A stretch of 12,834 nt of DNA from Phoronis ovalis. Taxonomy: Eukaryota; Phoronida; Phoronidae. Below the pieces are notes generated by a model. The model worked only from the letters and a program-made list of their open reading frames with translations. It was not told where the DNA came from and made no database searches. The stretch lies in assembly GCA_028565635.1 (NCBI GenBank), contig JAOXYB010042215.1:1-12834 (forward strand), written 5' to 3'. Position numbers and translations under genes: made by a program. Below, piece after piece: positions 1 through 8,379 of the stretch. Position 1 is the first letter of the stretch; the number at the start of each line of letters is the position of its first letter.

Positions 1-240
1 TACTTACCATGTACCAAATACGAAGATGATCTGACAAAAGCTGAAGCCGTTATAGCGAGACAAAGAAAAGGTTACATATGCCGCCGCCGCATACCCTACG
101 ACTATATGCCCATTCACTATTACATAGTGATGGGCATAAAAAGTGTTACATACAACGACAACAACAACAACGCCTACACTACCACTAAATGCCCATCTTA
201 TGTGGATGGGCATAAAAACTGTCCTGCACAACTTTGCCAA
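1..240. repeat. Partial unit of the intronic repeat family with terminal hairpins
   Basis: The first 75 bases match the end of the unit seen repeatedly at 4700-6960 (TACTTACC, TGTACC, GAAGCCGTTAT, GCGAGACAAAGAAA). Two imperfect hairpins follow. At 106-120/124-137 the arms are ATGCCCATTCACTAT and ATAGTGATGGGCAT. At 189-197/205-213 the arms are ATGCCCATC and GATGGGCAT. A short CAA-rich run lies between them at about 151-172. Confidence 0.75.
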
Positions 241-944
241 AGAAACAAAACCTGATGACAGCTATTATTATTGACATTACTATTATTATTATTTAGTATT
301 GAACGAATGAAGTAGCTTCAATTATCTTATACAAGTGACTAGTAAATTATTTCTTAAACTGGTTTGGCTGATCCCTAATCAAATCTTATTACCCATAAAA
401 AAATTAAAATTTGTTATGAAACAATCTTTATTCAAATCGTCCTAAGAGTGGTATCAGAGAGTAGGAAAAAGGATCCTCAAACTCCTCCTTCCTGAGGGGG
501 TGACCGCCCCTACCATATTCGCCCCCATGCTCAACCAAGGCCGCGAGCTTGCAATAACCACTCCTCACTCAACTCCAACAAATCTCCCTCCTAAAAAAAA
601 TTATGGTTGGTGGTATCTCTGTAAATGGATACTGTACCACATAATGGTTACATCTTGTATGAATGAAAAATCCTGTATCCGAGAAAAAAAAAATATGTGC
701 CAGACCTCCCTTTCAGATAATCCTGGATCCACCATCTTAATATCTTCGTATCACTTGCCATATTATGGATCACTATAGATACCAAAATGTCCAGGATTGT
801 CACACAGAGTGAGTAATAAACTTGAATTTAAAGTTTCCATTACAATTATGGGAATTATGTCATCTCTGACTTCTTCTTTATGATAAATTTAGAAATTGTG
901 ACTATGTATAGTATGTAGTGCTTCAATATGACATTTCAACATAA
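241..944. other. Intronic sequence without recognised gene
   Basis: This stretch starts with an imperfect ATT/TAT simple repeat at about 263-294. A relatively GC-rich patch at about 440-560 differs in composition from its AT-rich surroundings and may be a transposon remnant. I found no exon continuing the DDX60-like frame on the minus strand. Confidence 0.5.
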
Positions 945-1102
945 TTTACATTTTGCATTATACACATGGATCAGTTCATTATTGTAAGGTGTGAAGCAAC
1001 TACAGACTTAGCTTTATATATAATGTTATATAAAGCTAAGTCTGTAGTTGCTTCACACCTTACAATAATGAACTGATCCATGTGTATAATGCAAAATGTA
1101 AA
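945..1102. repeat. Perfect 76-bp inverted repeat with 6-nt loop
   Basis: Bases 945-1020 and 1027-1102 are exact reverse complements along all 76 positions, checked in ten-base blocks. They are separated only by the loop at 1021-1026. The match stops at 944/1103. Any transcript across it would fold into one long duplex hairpin. It lies in the intron downstream of the exon ending at 1340. No clear target-site duplication flanks it. Possible origins are a very young foldback element, a template-switch inverted duplication, or an assembly or read artefact. Confidence 0.95.
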
Positions 1103-1135
1103 ATGCATGTATTTCATACCTGGAAGTTAAAACTC

Positions 1136-1270
1136 TATTGAATTGTCCAGCCAAAGCTTAGTTTTTCTGGAAAGTGGTGTAACATGAGACAAAGAAAGTG
1201 ATACATACAACAACAACAGTGTATAGCCAACAACGATATGCCCATCCACTGTGGATGGCATAAAAACCAT
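1136..1270. repeat. Partial unit of the intronic repeat family with terminal hairpin
   Basis: The stretch GAATTGTCCAGCCAAAGCTT, then TTTTTCTGGAAAGTGG, matches the unit at 3436-3480. It jumps to the unit end (GAGACAAAGAAAGTGATACA), a CAA run, and a hairpin at about 1238-1262 with arms ATGCCCATCCAC and GTGGATGGCAT. The unit carries a large internal deletion. Confidence 0.7.
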
Positions 1271-1339
1271 GATGTTACATAACAGTACTATAATATCACA
1301 TTAGCAACTTTTGTGTATTAGGATATATTTTATACATAC

Positions 1340-1537
1340 CAGGATTTTTAGTCACTTCATGCCAAGCTGTGTAACAACAATCCAACTTTTTCATTATTAC
1401 AGTTACTTTCACAGATGATGGTGACAAACTTGACAAAAAAGCATTAATGTGCCTAAGTGCATCCGCTATGGACACTGCTTCATCTATTATTTGTTGCACT
1501 TGCTGCCACCGAGTCTCGTGCCTTTTTAATGTATCCT
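1340..1537 (-). CDS. DDX60: DDX60-like RNA helicase, internal exon (helical linker before helicase core)
   Basis: This minus-strand exon is 198 nt, with an acceptor ending TTTGGATTTAG at 1538 and a strong donor GTATGT starting at 1339. Both ends are phase 1; the split codon reads G+AG (Glu). It encodes EDTLKRHETRWQQVQQIIDE, then a helical region with ADALRHINAFLSSL, SSVKVTVIMKKLDCCYTAWH and EVTKNPG. The pattern W...L..FL.S...S.VK......L..C..AW.E matches human DDX60 downstream of its KKRLF/EEQKW segment. It probably forms an alpha-helical linker before the ATPase core, whose DExD/H motifs should be encoded past the left edge of the window. The next exon was not found between 1339 and 1. The bases 1340-1296 stay open in frame but are intronic by the splice call. 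Confidence 0.85.
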
Positions 1538-1765
1538 CTAAATCCAAACAAAAACATTATATACACATCATCTTAATAATATAGGCCTTAATAAATAGGA
1601 TATTCCCTCGTAAAGTTTCACCTGTATATATTTTAAAATGTTTTATACGATTTCATGTGGGGTATCTTTGTTGACAAGACATTTGAATTTAATTTTCTAC
1701 AATTTCATGATGTAGTTTTCAAAATAATAAAGAAAGTTTACAAATAATAACTCTGAGCTTCCTAC

Positions 1766-1826
1766 CTTCAATTCTCCTACTGTTATTTTCTTTAATCTGT
1801 TTTGCTTTTTTTGACTCGTGTTTATC
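1766..1826 (-). CDS. DDX60: DDX60-like RNA helicase, short internal exon (basic helix)
   Basis: This minus-strand exon is 61 nt, with an acceptor ending in a T-rich tract and TTTTAAG at 1827 and a donor GTAGGA starting at 1765. It begins in phase 0, as the previous exon requires, and ends in phase 1, as the next requires. It encodes DKHESKKAKQIKENNSRRIE, a charged helical segment matching in position and character the KKAHETKAEIIARENKKR stretch of human DDX60. A competing frame through the same bases is also open, so the call rests on phase agreement on both sides and on colinearity with the family. The intron to the next exon is only 228 nt. Confidence 0.75.
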
Positions 1827-2179
1827 CTTAAAATAACAAGGACACAGTAAGGAATGTCACCAACTAAGAGTGTTTTGTACATGAATAATGCTTGATAGCT
1901 TACATTATTGACCACTAAATATGAGAAACATTTACTGCAGCCACAAAGGATTCAACTACTTTTAGTAAGGATCTTAGATGCTCCTGTTACATACTAAGTG
2001 GTCAAAATATCTTGCAGAAATGAAACTTTCATAGAAAGTCATACCTAGAGGGGGAAACTTGACAAACAAGACATTTGCAATGTCAGATGCCCTTCAAATC
2101 CCCGGGGGTACTGCCATTCAAAGTTACTATATATACTGAGTTGCATTACAAACGTAAAGCAAAGCATCGGATACGATAA

Positions 2180-4042
2180 ATGTTGAATATTCAAAACAGC
2201 ATTTGACCCACTTATCAAGGTCATTCACTCACAGATCTAGGGCCTTCATGAATCCACCTTCGAATAGTACAATCAACAACACATCTTTCCAGAAAACTGC
2301 ACAAATGATATGCTCTCTCAGGAACAAACATAGCCGCCAGTCAGTCATAGTGAAAGTAATCCAAGTCAAAACTCCATCTGACCTGTACTTTAACTGTTAT
2401 TACTTGCCATGTACAGAATATGATACTGATGGGATGAGAAATGAAGGTGTCATTGCATCGTATCATCTCAAGAACAAACAATCCGCCATCTTGGAAGTGA
2501 CTAAGGCCAAAATTACATTTGAACATTACACTGACCTGTATTTAAACTATACCAAATATAAAAATTATCAGATAAAAACTTAAGCAGTTATTATGAGACA
2601 AACAAAGTGTTACACCCAACAAAAAATATCAAAGATTTGGATTGGCAATTAACCTACTTTTCAAGGTCATTCTAAAATTCTACCTAGCCTAATACACCCA
2701 CCAATGGCTTTCCTGAAACAATGTGATGCATTATCTTGGGAACAAAAGTTGCTTATTGGACCACATTGGAAATAAGCTTTTTTAACTTTATGTGTTATCC
2801 TTGGAGATGAAACACCATTGTTATTTATTGCAATTTATTTATTTTACGTATTTGTTGTGTTTCATGTACCAAAATAAAATCAATCAATCAATCAATATAG
2901 TCGGCCACATTAAAAGTAGTCAAGGTCAAAATTATATCCAACATGTACTTAATTCTGTGTTTGCCTTTTACCACATATGAAGCTGATCAAAGAAAAACTG
3001 AAATGGTTATTGTGATGTACCATTTCGAGACAAACATGCCCACCAGTCAGCCATCTTGGTAGTGGCCCAGATCAAAATTATAGCCAACCTGCATATACCT
3101 TATACTAAATCTGATACTGGTTGGAGAAAAATGAAGCAGTTTTTGCAAGACAAAAAATTGTTACGCACAAGGATTGGGATCGGCATTGACCTAATTTTTA
3201 AGCTATATTGGAAGTAATCAAGGTCAAACTTAAAATGTCCTGTACTTTGACATATATTTACCCTGTATCAGACATGAAGCGTATCAGATAAAAACTGAAG
3301 GGGTTTTGTTGCAAGACAAAAAATTGTTACAAAAAATGTCAAAGATTCCGATCGGTAATTGACCTACTCTTCAAGGTTATTTTAATATGGCACCTAGCCT
3401 AACATGCCCAATGATGCCTTCATGAATCCACCCTTGAATTGTCCAGTCCATGCTTCATCTTTCTGGAAAGTGGCACAACATGATGTGCTCATTTAGGAAC
3501 AAATATTATTCCTCTGTACCTAGTCTGTACCAAATGTGAAGCTGATCGCAGAAAAACTGAAGGTGTTACTGCAATGTAGTCTCGAAAACAAACATGGCCG
3601 CAACTCGGCCATCTTGGAATTGGTCCATGTCAAAATTATAACTGATCTGCACTTTGACCTGTATTTACCTTGTACTGAAATGAAGCTTATCGGAAAAATG
3701 AAGCAGTTATTGTGATACAAAACAGCTATGCACAACAAAGAATGTTGACCGACCTCTCAAGATCATTTTAAAATGTCACAAATCTAATATGCCCTTGGCC
3801 TTCATTAATCCACCTTAGAATCTTTTAGTCATGGTGGAATGTGATGTGCCCTTTCGGGAACAAAACATGGCCACCAGGTTTGCCATTTGGAAGTAACCAA
3901 GGTCACAATTATAACAAACCCGTACTTTGACCTGCTATAATGAATATAAAGTTGTAGCTAGGAAAACTGAAGCTGTTATGGTAAAAAAAAATTATACATG
4001 ACAACAAAAAATACACATACAGGACAACTTTATGCCCATAAC
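2180..4042. repeat. Degenerate tandem repeat array, intron between exons 4172 and 1826
   Basis: Diverged copies of a unit follow one another in the same orientation. Recognisable landmarks recur in order: TTGACCTACTTCTCAAGGTCAT, CACCTAGCCTAATA, CTTCATGAATCCACC, GGAACAAACATGGCC, CCATCTTGGAAGT, GACCTGTACTTTGACCTG, TGAAGCTGATC, then AAAACTGAAG and GAGACAAAG. The AAGGTCAT-type landmark recurs at 2215, 2661, 3371 and 3757, and some units lack whole segments. The array ends near 4042 in a half copy of the ATGCCCAT terminal hairpin. Divergence between copies is substantial, so the array is old. Confidence 0.85.
2773..2896 (+). mobile_element. Probable LINE-like 3' tail inserted in the repeat array
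   Basis: A stretch unrelated to the repeat unit interrupts the array between two copies of the GGCCACATTGGAAGT landmark. It contains TATCCTTGGAGATGAAA, an AATAAA at about 2873-2879 and ends in (CAAT)4 at 2881-2896. A polyadenylation-like signal followed by a short tandem tail fits a truncated non-LTR retrotransposon 3' end. Boundaries are approximate and the family is not identified. Confidence 0.45.
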
Positions 4043-4171
4043 TTGGTGAGGGTGTGCCAAGGAGCAAAACATTACCCTCTTGGAAAACAATACAGGTTTT
4101 AATCTTTACAAATCTGCTGTAAATGCCTTGAAAAAAATATCAGCAAAGAAAGAAAAAATATATTATCAAAC

Positions 4172-4326
4172 CTTTTTCTGTTTAGATGAACTTTTTTGCA
4201 CCACAATTACTTCGGGTTTCAAGGATCCTCCTTCTAATGACCTTCCATAAAATTGCATATACTTCATATACATCTGTTTTTGCCGCAACTGTTTTTTTCG
4301 GATAATTGGTATTTCTGACAATTTTT
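4172..4326 (-). CDS. DDX60: DDX60-like RNA helicase, internal exon (FYGRSLE region)
   Basis: This minus-strand exon has an acceptor ending TGTTTCAG at 4327 and a weak donor GTTTGA starting at 4171. It is 155 nt: two bases completing the split codon (G+AA, Glu) and 51 codons, ending in phase 0. The protein runs EKLSEIPIIRKKQLRQKQ and continues with a tyrosine- and methionine-rich stretch, then QFYGRSLEGGSLKPEVIVVQ and a Lys/Ser-rich end. This parallels the human DDX60 segment containing FQRFYGNSLE followed by SSKIIVTQTIKSKK, which directly follows the SDDYDR motif. Order, spacing and intron phase all fit. No catalytic helicase motif falls in this exon. The weak donor leaves the exact 3' edge slightly uncertain, but the in-phase join to the next exon supports it. 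Confidence 0.82.
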
Positions 4327-4430
4327 CTGAAACACAGATTGTTTCTTTCTCAGCATTAGCTTATTTTCATTATATGACATGTGTTTCATAATCAGGTGTC
4401 ATAAAAACAAGAGGTCTCCTTTTGCAGACA

Positions 4431-7021
4431 GATGCCCATCACTGTGAAATAGTTTTAAAGCGATCTCTCCTGTATCAGTATACTTTTGAATCGTCCAGTG
4501 GAAGTTTTGTCTCTCTGGCCGCTACTTGGCCATATTGAAAGTAATCCGAGTAAAAATTACACCTGACCTGTAATTTGACCTGCACTTACTCTGTAGTAAA
4601 TATGAAGCTCATCAGATAAATACTGAAGCTGTTATTGCCATGTACTACAATGAGAACAACGATGGCTGCCAGTCAGCCATCTAGAAACAACTGAACTGTA
4701 CTTTGAACTGTATTCAACCTGTACCGAATATGAAGCTGATTTGGATAAAAAGTGAAGCAATTATTGCGAGACAAAGAAAGTGTTACCCACAACAAATAAT
4801 GTGCAAGATTTAAATCAGCATTTAACATACTTCTCAAAGTCATTTTAAAATGTCATCTAGCCAAATATCGCACCAACCTATGACCTTCGTATATCTACCT
4901 TTGAATCTTCCAGTCAATGCTTCATCTTGCTTAAAATGGTCACAACGTTACATGCCCTCTTGGGAAAAATCACGGCCATTAGTCGGCCACATTGGCAGTG
5001 ATCATGCAGGGTCAAAATTATAACTAAACTATATGTTGACCAGTATTTACACTGTACCAAATATGAAGGTTATCGAAAAAAACTAAAGCAATTATTGCGA
5101 GATTAAAAAGTATAACGCACAACAAAAAATGTCAAAGATTCGTGTTGGCATTTCACACACTTCTCGAGGTCATTTTAAAATGTCAACTATCCTAATACAC
5201 CCTTCAAACTATGTCCTTCCACCTTTGAATCATCCAGTCAATGTTTCATCTTTCTCAAAATGGGTGCAACATCAGGTGCCCTCGGGAACAAACATGGCCA
5301 CCAGTTGGCCATATTGGAAGTGATCAAGGTCATAATTATAACCGCCCTGTATTTTCACCTTTACTTACCCTGTACCGAATATAAAGCTAATTGAATAAAA
5401 ACTGAAGGAATTATCGCGAGACAAAAAAGTATTACAAACAACATAAAAATGTTGCAATTTGACCCACTTCTCAAGGTCATTTTAAAATGTCACCTAACCT
5501 AATATACTCACCAACCTATGGTCTTCATGAATCGTCAAACCAATGCTTCATGTTTTTTGAAATGGGTGCAATGTGACATGTGCTCTCGGGAATAAACATG
5601 GCGACCAGTGGGCCATATTGAAAGTAATCCAGGTCAAAATTATATTGGTCCTGAACTTTGACCTATACCTGCCCAGTGCTGAGTATGAAGCAAATCCAAT
5701 AAAAACTGAAGCTGTTACTGCGACTTAACATCTCGAGAACAAACATGGCCGCCAGTTGGCCATCATGGAAGTGATCCAATTCAGAAGTATACCTGACCTG
5801 TATTTTGACCTTTACTTGCCCTGTACAGAATGTGAAGCTGAGAAAATCGCATTAGAACAAAATCGACCCACAAATTGCACTATTCCGGTGGCAAATAAGC
5901 TCAAAATTCTAATTTTTTAAATATTGCAATGATCTCTGGAGTTTTATTGCTTTAGTCAGAAAGTACAACATATTAACATTACAAAAACACCCAATGTTTG
6001 CCATGACCCAAAAAAGAAAAAAAGTGTATTAACATGCCAATACTATATTTATGTAGTGTCATCAAAGCCTCGTGCTATGGTGTACTTAAGCCTTCTCAAG
6101 GTCATTTTAAAATGTCACCTAGTCAACCATCCTGTACTTTGACCTGCATTTAACCTGTGCCAAATGTAAAGCTGATCGAATAAAAACTGAAGCTATTAAT
6201 GCAAGACAAAGAAAGTGTTTTGCACAACCAAAAATGTTGAAGATTCATATCAGCATTTGACCTACTTCTCAAGGACATTTTACAAATGTCACCTTACGTC
6301 CACCAACCTATGACCTTCGTGAATCCAACTTCAAATCATCCTATCAATACTACGCCTTTCCCGAAATGGGCACAATGTTTCTCTCGGGAACAAACATGAC
6401 TGCGAGTCAACCATTTTGGAAATAATTCTGGTCAAAATTATCTTTCCTGTACTTTGACCTTTACTTTCTCTGTGCCGAATATAAAACTGATCGGATAAAA
6501 ACTGAAGCTGTTATTGTGAGCTAACATCTCGAGAACAAAAATGGCCACCAGGTGGCCATCTTGAAAGTGATCAAAGTCAAAATTACACACGATCTGCATT
6601 TTGACCTTTATACTCTGTACCAAATATAAAGCTGAAGCAGTTATTACGAGACAAAGAAAGTCTTGCGCACAACGAAAAATGTCGAAGATTCGTATCGGCA
6701 TTTGACATACTTCTCAAGGTCATTTTGAAATGTCACCTGGGCTAATATACCCACCAACCTATAGCCTTCGTGAATACACCTTCGAATCATCCAGACATCA
6801 CTTCATCTTTCACTCTCGGGAGCAAACAAGGCCACCAGTCGGTCATTTTGGAAGTAATCGGGGTCAAAATTATACCCGACCTGTGCTATGACCTGTACTT
6901 ACCCTGTACCGAATATGAACATGTTCTAAAGAAAGCTGAAGCCGTTATAACAAGAAAAAGACAATGACCACGACACATACAGTACGACGATATGCCCATC
7001 CACTATACATAGTGATGGGCC
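4431..7021. repeat. Main degenerate tandem repeat array, intron between exons 7691 and 4326
   Basis: This is the best preserved block of the family, all copies in one orientation. A leader module (CAAGGTCATTTTAAAATGTC onward) recurs at 4835, 5165, 5472, 6097, 6270 and 6715. A second module of roughly 140-150 bp (GAACAAACATGGCC to AAAACTGAAGCTGTTA) can occur twice within one unit, for example at about 5590-5710 and 5735-5840. The array starts with a half hairpin (ATGCCCATCACTGTG) and ends at 7021 in a full hairpin with arms ATGCCCATCCACTAT and ATAGTGATGGGC. Confidence 0.88.
5841..6090. other. Unrelated insertion interrupting the main array
   Basis: About 250 bp with no similarity to the repeat unit lie between a truncated unit ending GAATGTGAAGCTGAG and the next leader module starting CCTTCTCAAGGTC. 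The insert is AT-rich, has no open frame of note and no obvious terminal repeats. It may be a small transposon remnant or remaining original intron. Confidence 0.5.
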
Positions 7022-7690
7022 TTGAATTGGTGTTTATTTAGAAAAAAAAGGAACAAGGGGTATAATGCTCTTGCTGTTACAACAATGAAATAAAACAAAC
7101 ATATTATGTACAGTCATACGCTAATCAGATACGCAATAATCAAATGACCGTGTCTCTATCACAGTTTTCAAGATATGGGCACAAGTAGCATATCTTGAGA
7201 ACAAATATGGCCGGCAGTCATCCATATTAGAAGTGATCAAGACCAAAATCAAACTTAATCTGTAGTTTCTCTTAACCTATATTTACCCTCAGACTTTTAA
7301 TGGTCTCTCTCTATCCATCAGTTTTCAAGATATGAATACAGCTTATTTTGAGATAAAATGGCAACCAGCCTGCCATGTTGAAAGTGATCCAGTCCAAAAC
7401 TGAACTCGACCTGTATTTTGACATATACTTATCCTGTGCCTAAAGACCAGGCGCCACTTAAAAACAGTGAATTTTGCATGTGACAATTGAATATCGACAA
7501 TTAGCTTGTTGAAATGTGAGTTCATTAGGCAATCTAAAGCAATCTGTGCCCAGCATAACACAAGCTTTCAACTTGCAAAGCTCTGTGAATTGATAATGTG
7601 TTTCAAAAATATACGGCTTCGCATGCCTGTAAGTAGTCAATGGCATTGTATTGAGAGTTTTTTTTAGAGTATTTATTCATTTACATTTAC
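7022..7690. repeat. Intron end with two highly degenerate repeat copies
   Basis: At about 7150-7445 two related segments share the exact string CAGTTTTCAAGATATG (7162-7177 and 7319-7334, 157 bp apart). Each is followed by a decayed copy of the AACAAATATGGCC / CCATATTAGAAGTGATC module and an ACCTGTATTTTGAC-like end. The remaining bases up to the donor at 7690 show nothing recognisable. Confidence 0.6.
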
Positions 7691-7803
7691 CAGTAAATGA
7701 TTCTCCTGTCCTGTCATAATCATCTGATAATGGCTTGCCTGAATGCCAATGGAGTAATTCATCAAAATCTTCATCAACTATACTATGGTCTTTGGCTTTT
7801 TCC
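7691..7803 (-). CDS. DDX60: DDX60-like RNA helicase, internal exon (HWHS...SDDYDR region)
   Basis: This minus-strand exon has an acceptor ending TTTGTAG at 7804 and a donor GTAAATG starting at 7690. It is 113 nt long: one base completing an upstream codon, 37 codons, and one base carried to the next exon. The protein is acidic and contains FDELLHWHSGKPLSDDYDR, nearly identical to the FDELVHWHS-KPLSDDYDR stretch I recall in vertebrate DDX60, which lies N-terminal to the helicase core. DDX60 is a large cytoplasmic Ski2-like DExD/H-box helicase, interferon-induced in mammals and linked to sensing or degradation of viral RNA; antiviral function here is inference. The gene symbol means homology, and DDX60 versus DDX60L cannot be distinguished. 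The exon ends in phase 1 and the next exon starts in phase 1. It is separated from that exon by a 3.36-kb intron filled with tandem repeats. Confidence 0.85.
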
Positions 7804-7806
7804 CTA

Positions 7807-8322
7807 CAAATAAATCAGCAAAGTGAGCTTATGATATAATACAATTTCCACAAACTGTGCAATACGGTGTTCAGTCACATATATAGTAAAGTCTATGTCA
7901 CAGTTTTTTGAACCACATATCTGATAACCTAATTCCAAGAAAATTTATTACCGGTATATTTTAGTATAGTTGAAGTGAAAACAGAATATTTACCATTCCA
8001 AGTTTGTGAATTTTCTAGTGATAGAATTTTTTGTAAAAAAAGTTTTATGAAATCCTATGTTAAATCGCCGTCCAAAATATGCGTAACAGTGCGCCACCTA
8101 CATCTCATTCATTTGGACTAAAAGAAATTAGAGTAACAGCCGCTTTTGTTTGTGGTATAACTTCCAAAGTTAAGGAAGTCTTATTTTCGCATGGTCAATC
8201 GACACTCCAAAAAAGATTGCAAAAGATATTTCTTTTTTTAAACGTTCTAAATAATGTTTTTTTTTGTAAACTACAAAAATTGTTAGAGTACTTGTAAAAT
8301 ATAAACCAACTGTAACTCTAAC
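7807..8322. other. Intronic AT-rich stretch
   Basis: No exon is supported here. A moderately GC-balanced piece at about 8070-8220 is open in several frames on both strands but shows no family resemblance I can name. Its CGCCACCTAC string is reminiscent of transposon edges, which is only an impression. Confidence 0.4.
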
Positions 8323-8379
8323 CTCTCAGTAAATGATATTGTCCCTTTTGCACGAATTAATTGACACAGCATCTCACTG
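8323..8379 (-). CDS. Candidate upstream exon of the DDX60-like gene (weak)
   Basis: On the minus strand a short open stretch encodes SEMLCQLIRAKGTISFTE and ends at a possible donor GTTAGA starting at 8322, in phase 2. That is the phase needed to join the exon starting at 7803: AG+G gives Arg, then EKAKDH. The acceptor candidates (AG at 8381-8380 or 8378-8377) have a poor pyrimidine tract. I cannot align the peptide convincingly with the part of DDX60 preceding the HWHS motif. It may be a chance open stretch. Confidence 0.25.

Noticed and set aside
449-465. TGGTATCAGAGAGTAGG resembling a tRNA-Met primer binding site of an LTR retrotransposon
   Set aside because: It is not preceded by an LTR ending in CA, no matching second LTR is visible, and the match is short.
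1697-1915. 72-codon minus-strand open frame around the short DDX60 exon
   Set aside because: It is a different frame over the same bases; only the 61-nt exon in the phase-matched frame fits the flanking exons and the family.
2203-2583. 126-codon plus-strand open frame
   Set aside because: It lies entirely inside the degenerate tandem repeat and the frame is not kept in other copies.
6438-6701. 87-codon minus-strand open frame
   Set aside because: It is repeat-array sequence read in reverse; the same stretch in other units is full of stops.
1-7445. CRISPR-like array suggested by repeated short motifs
   Set aside because: Repeats are long, diverged, eukaryotic intronic units without uniform short repeats and unique spacers.
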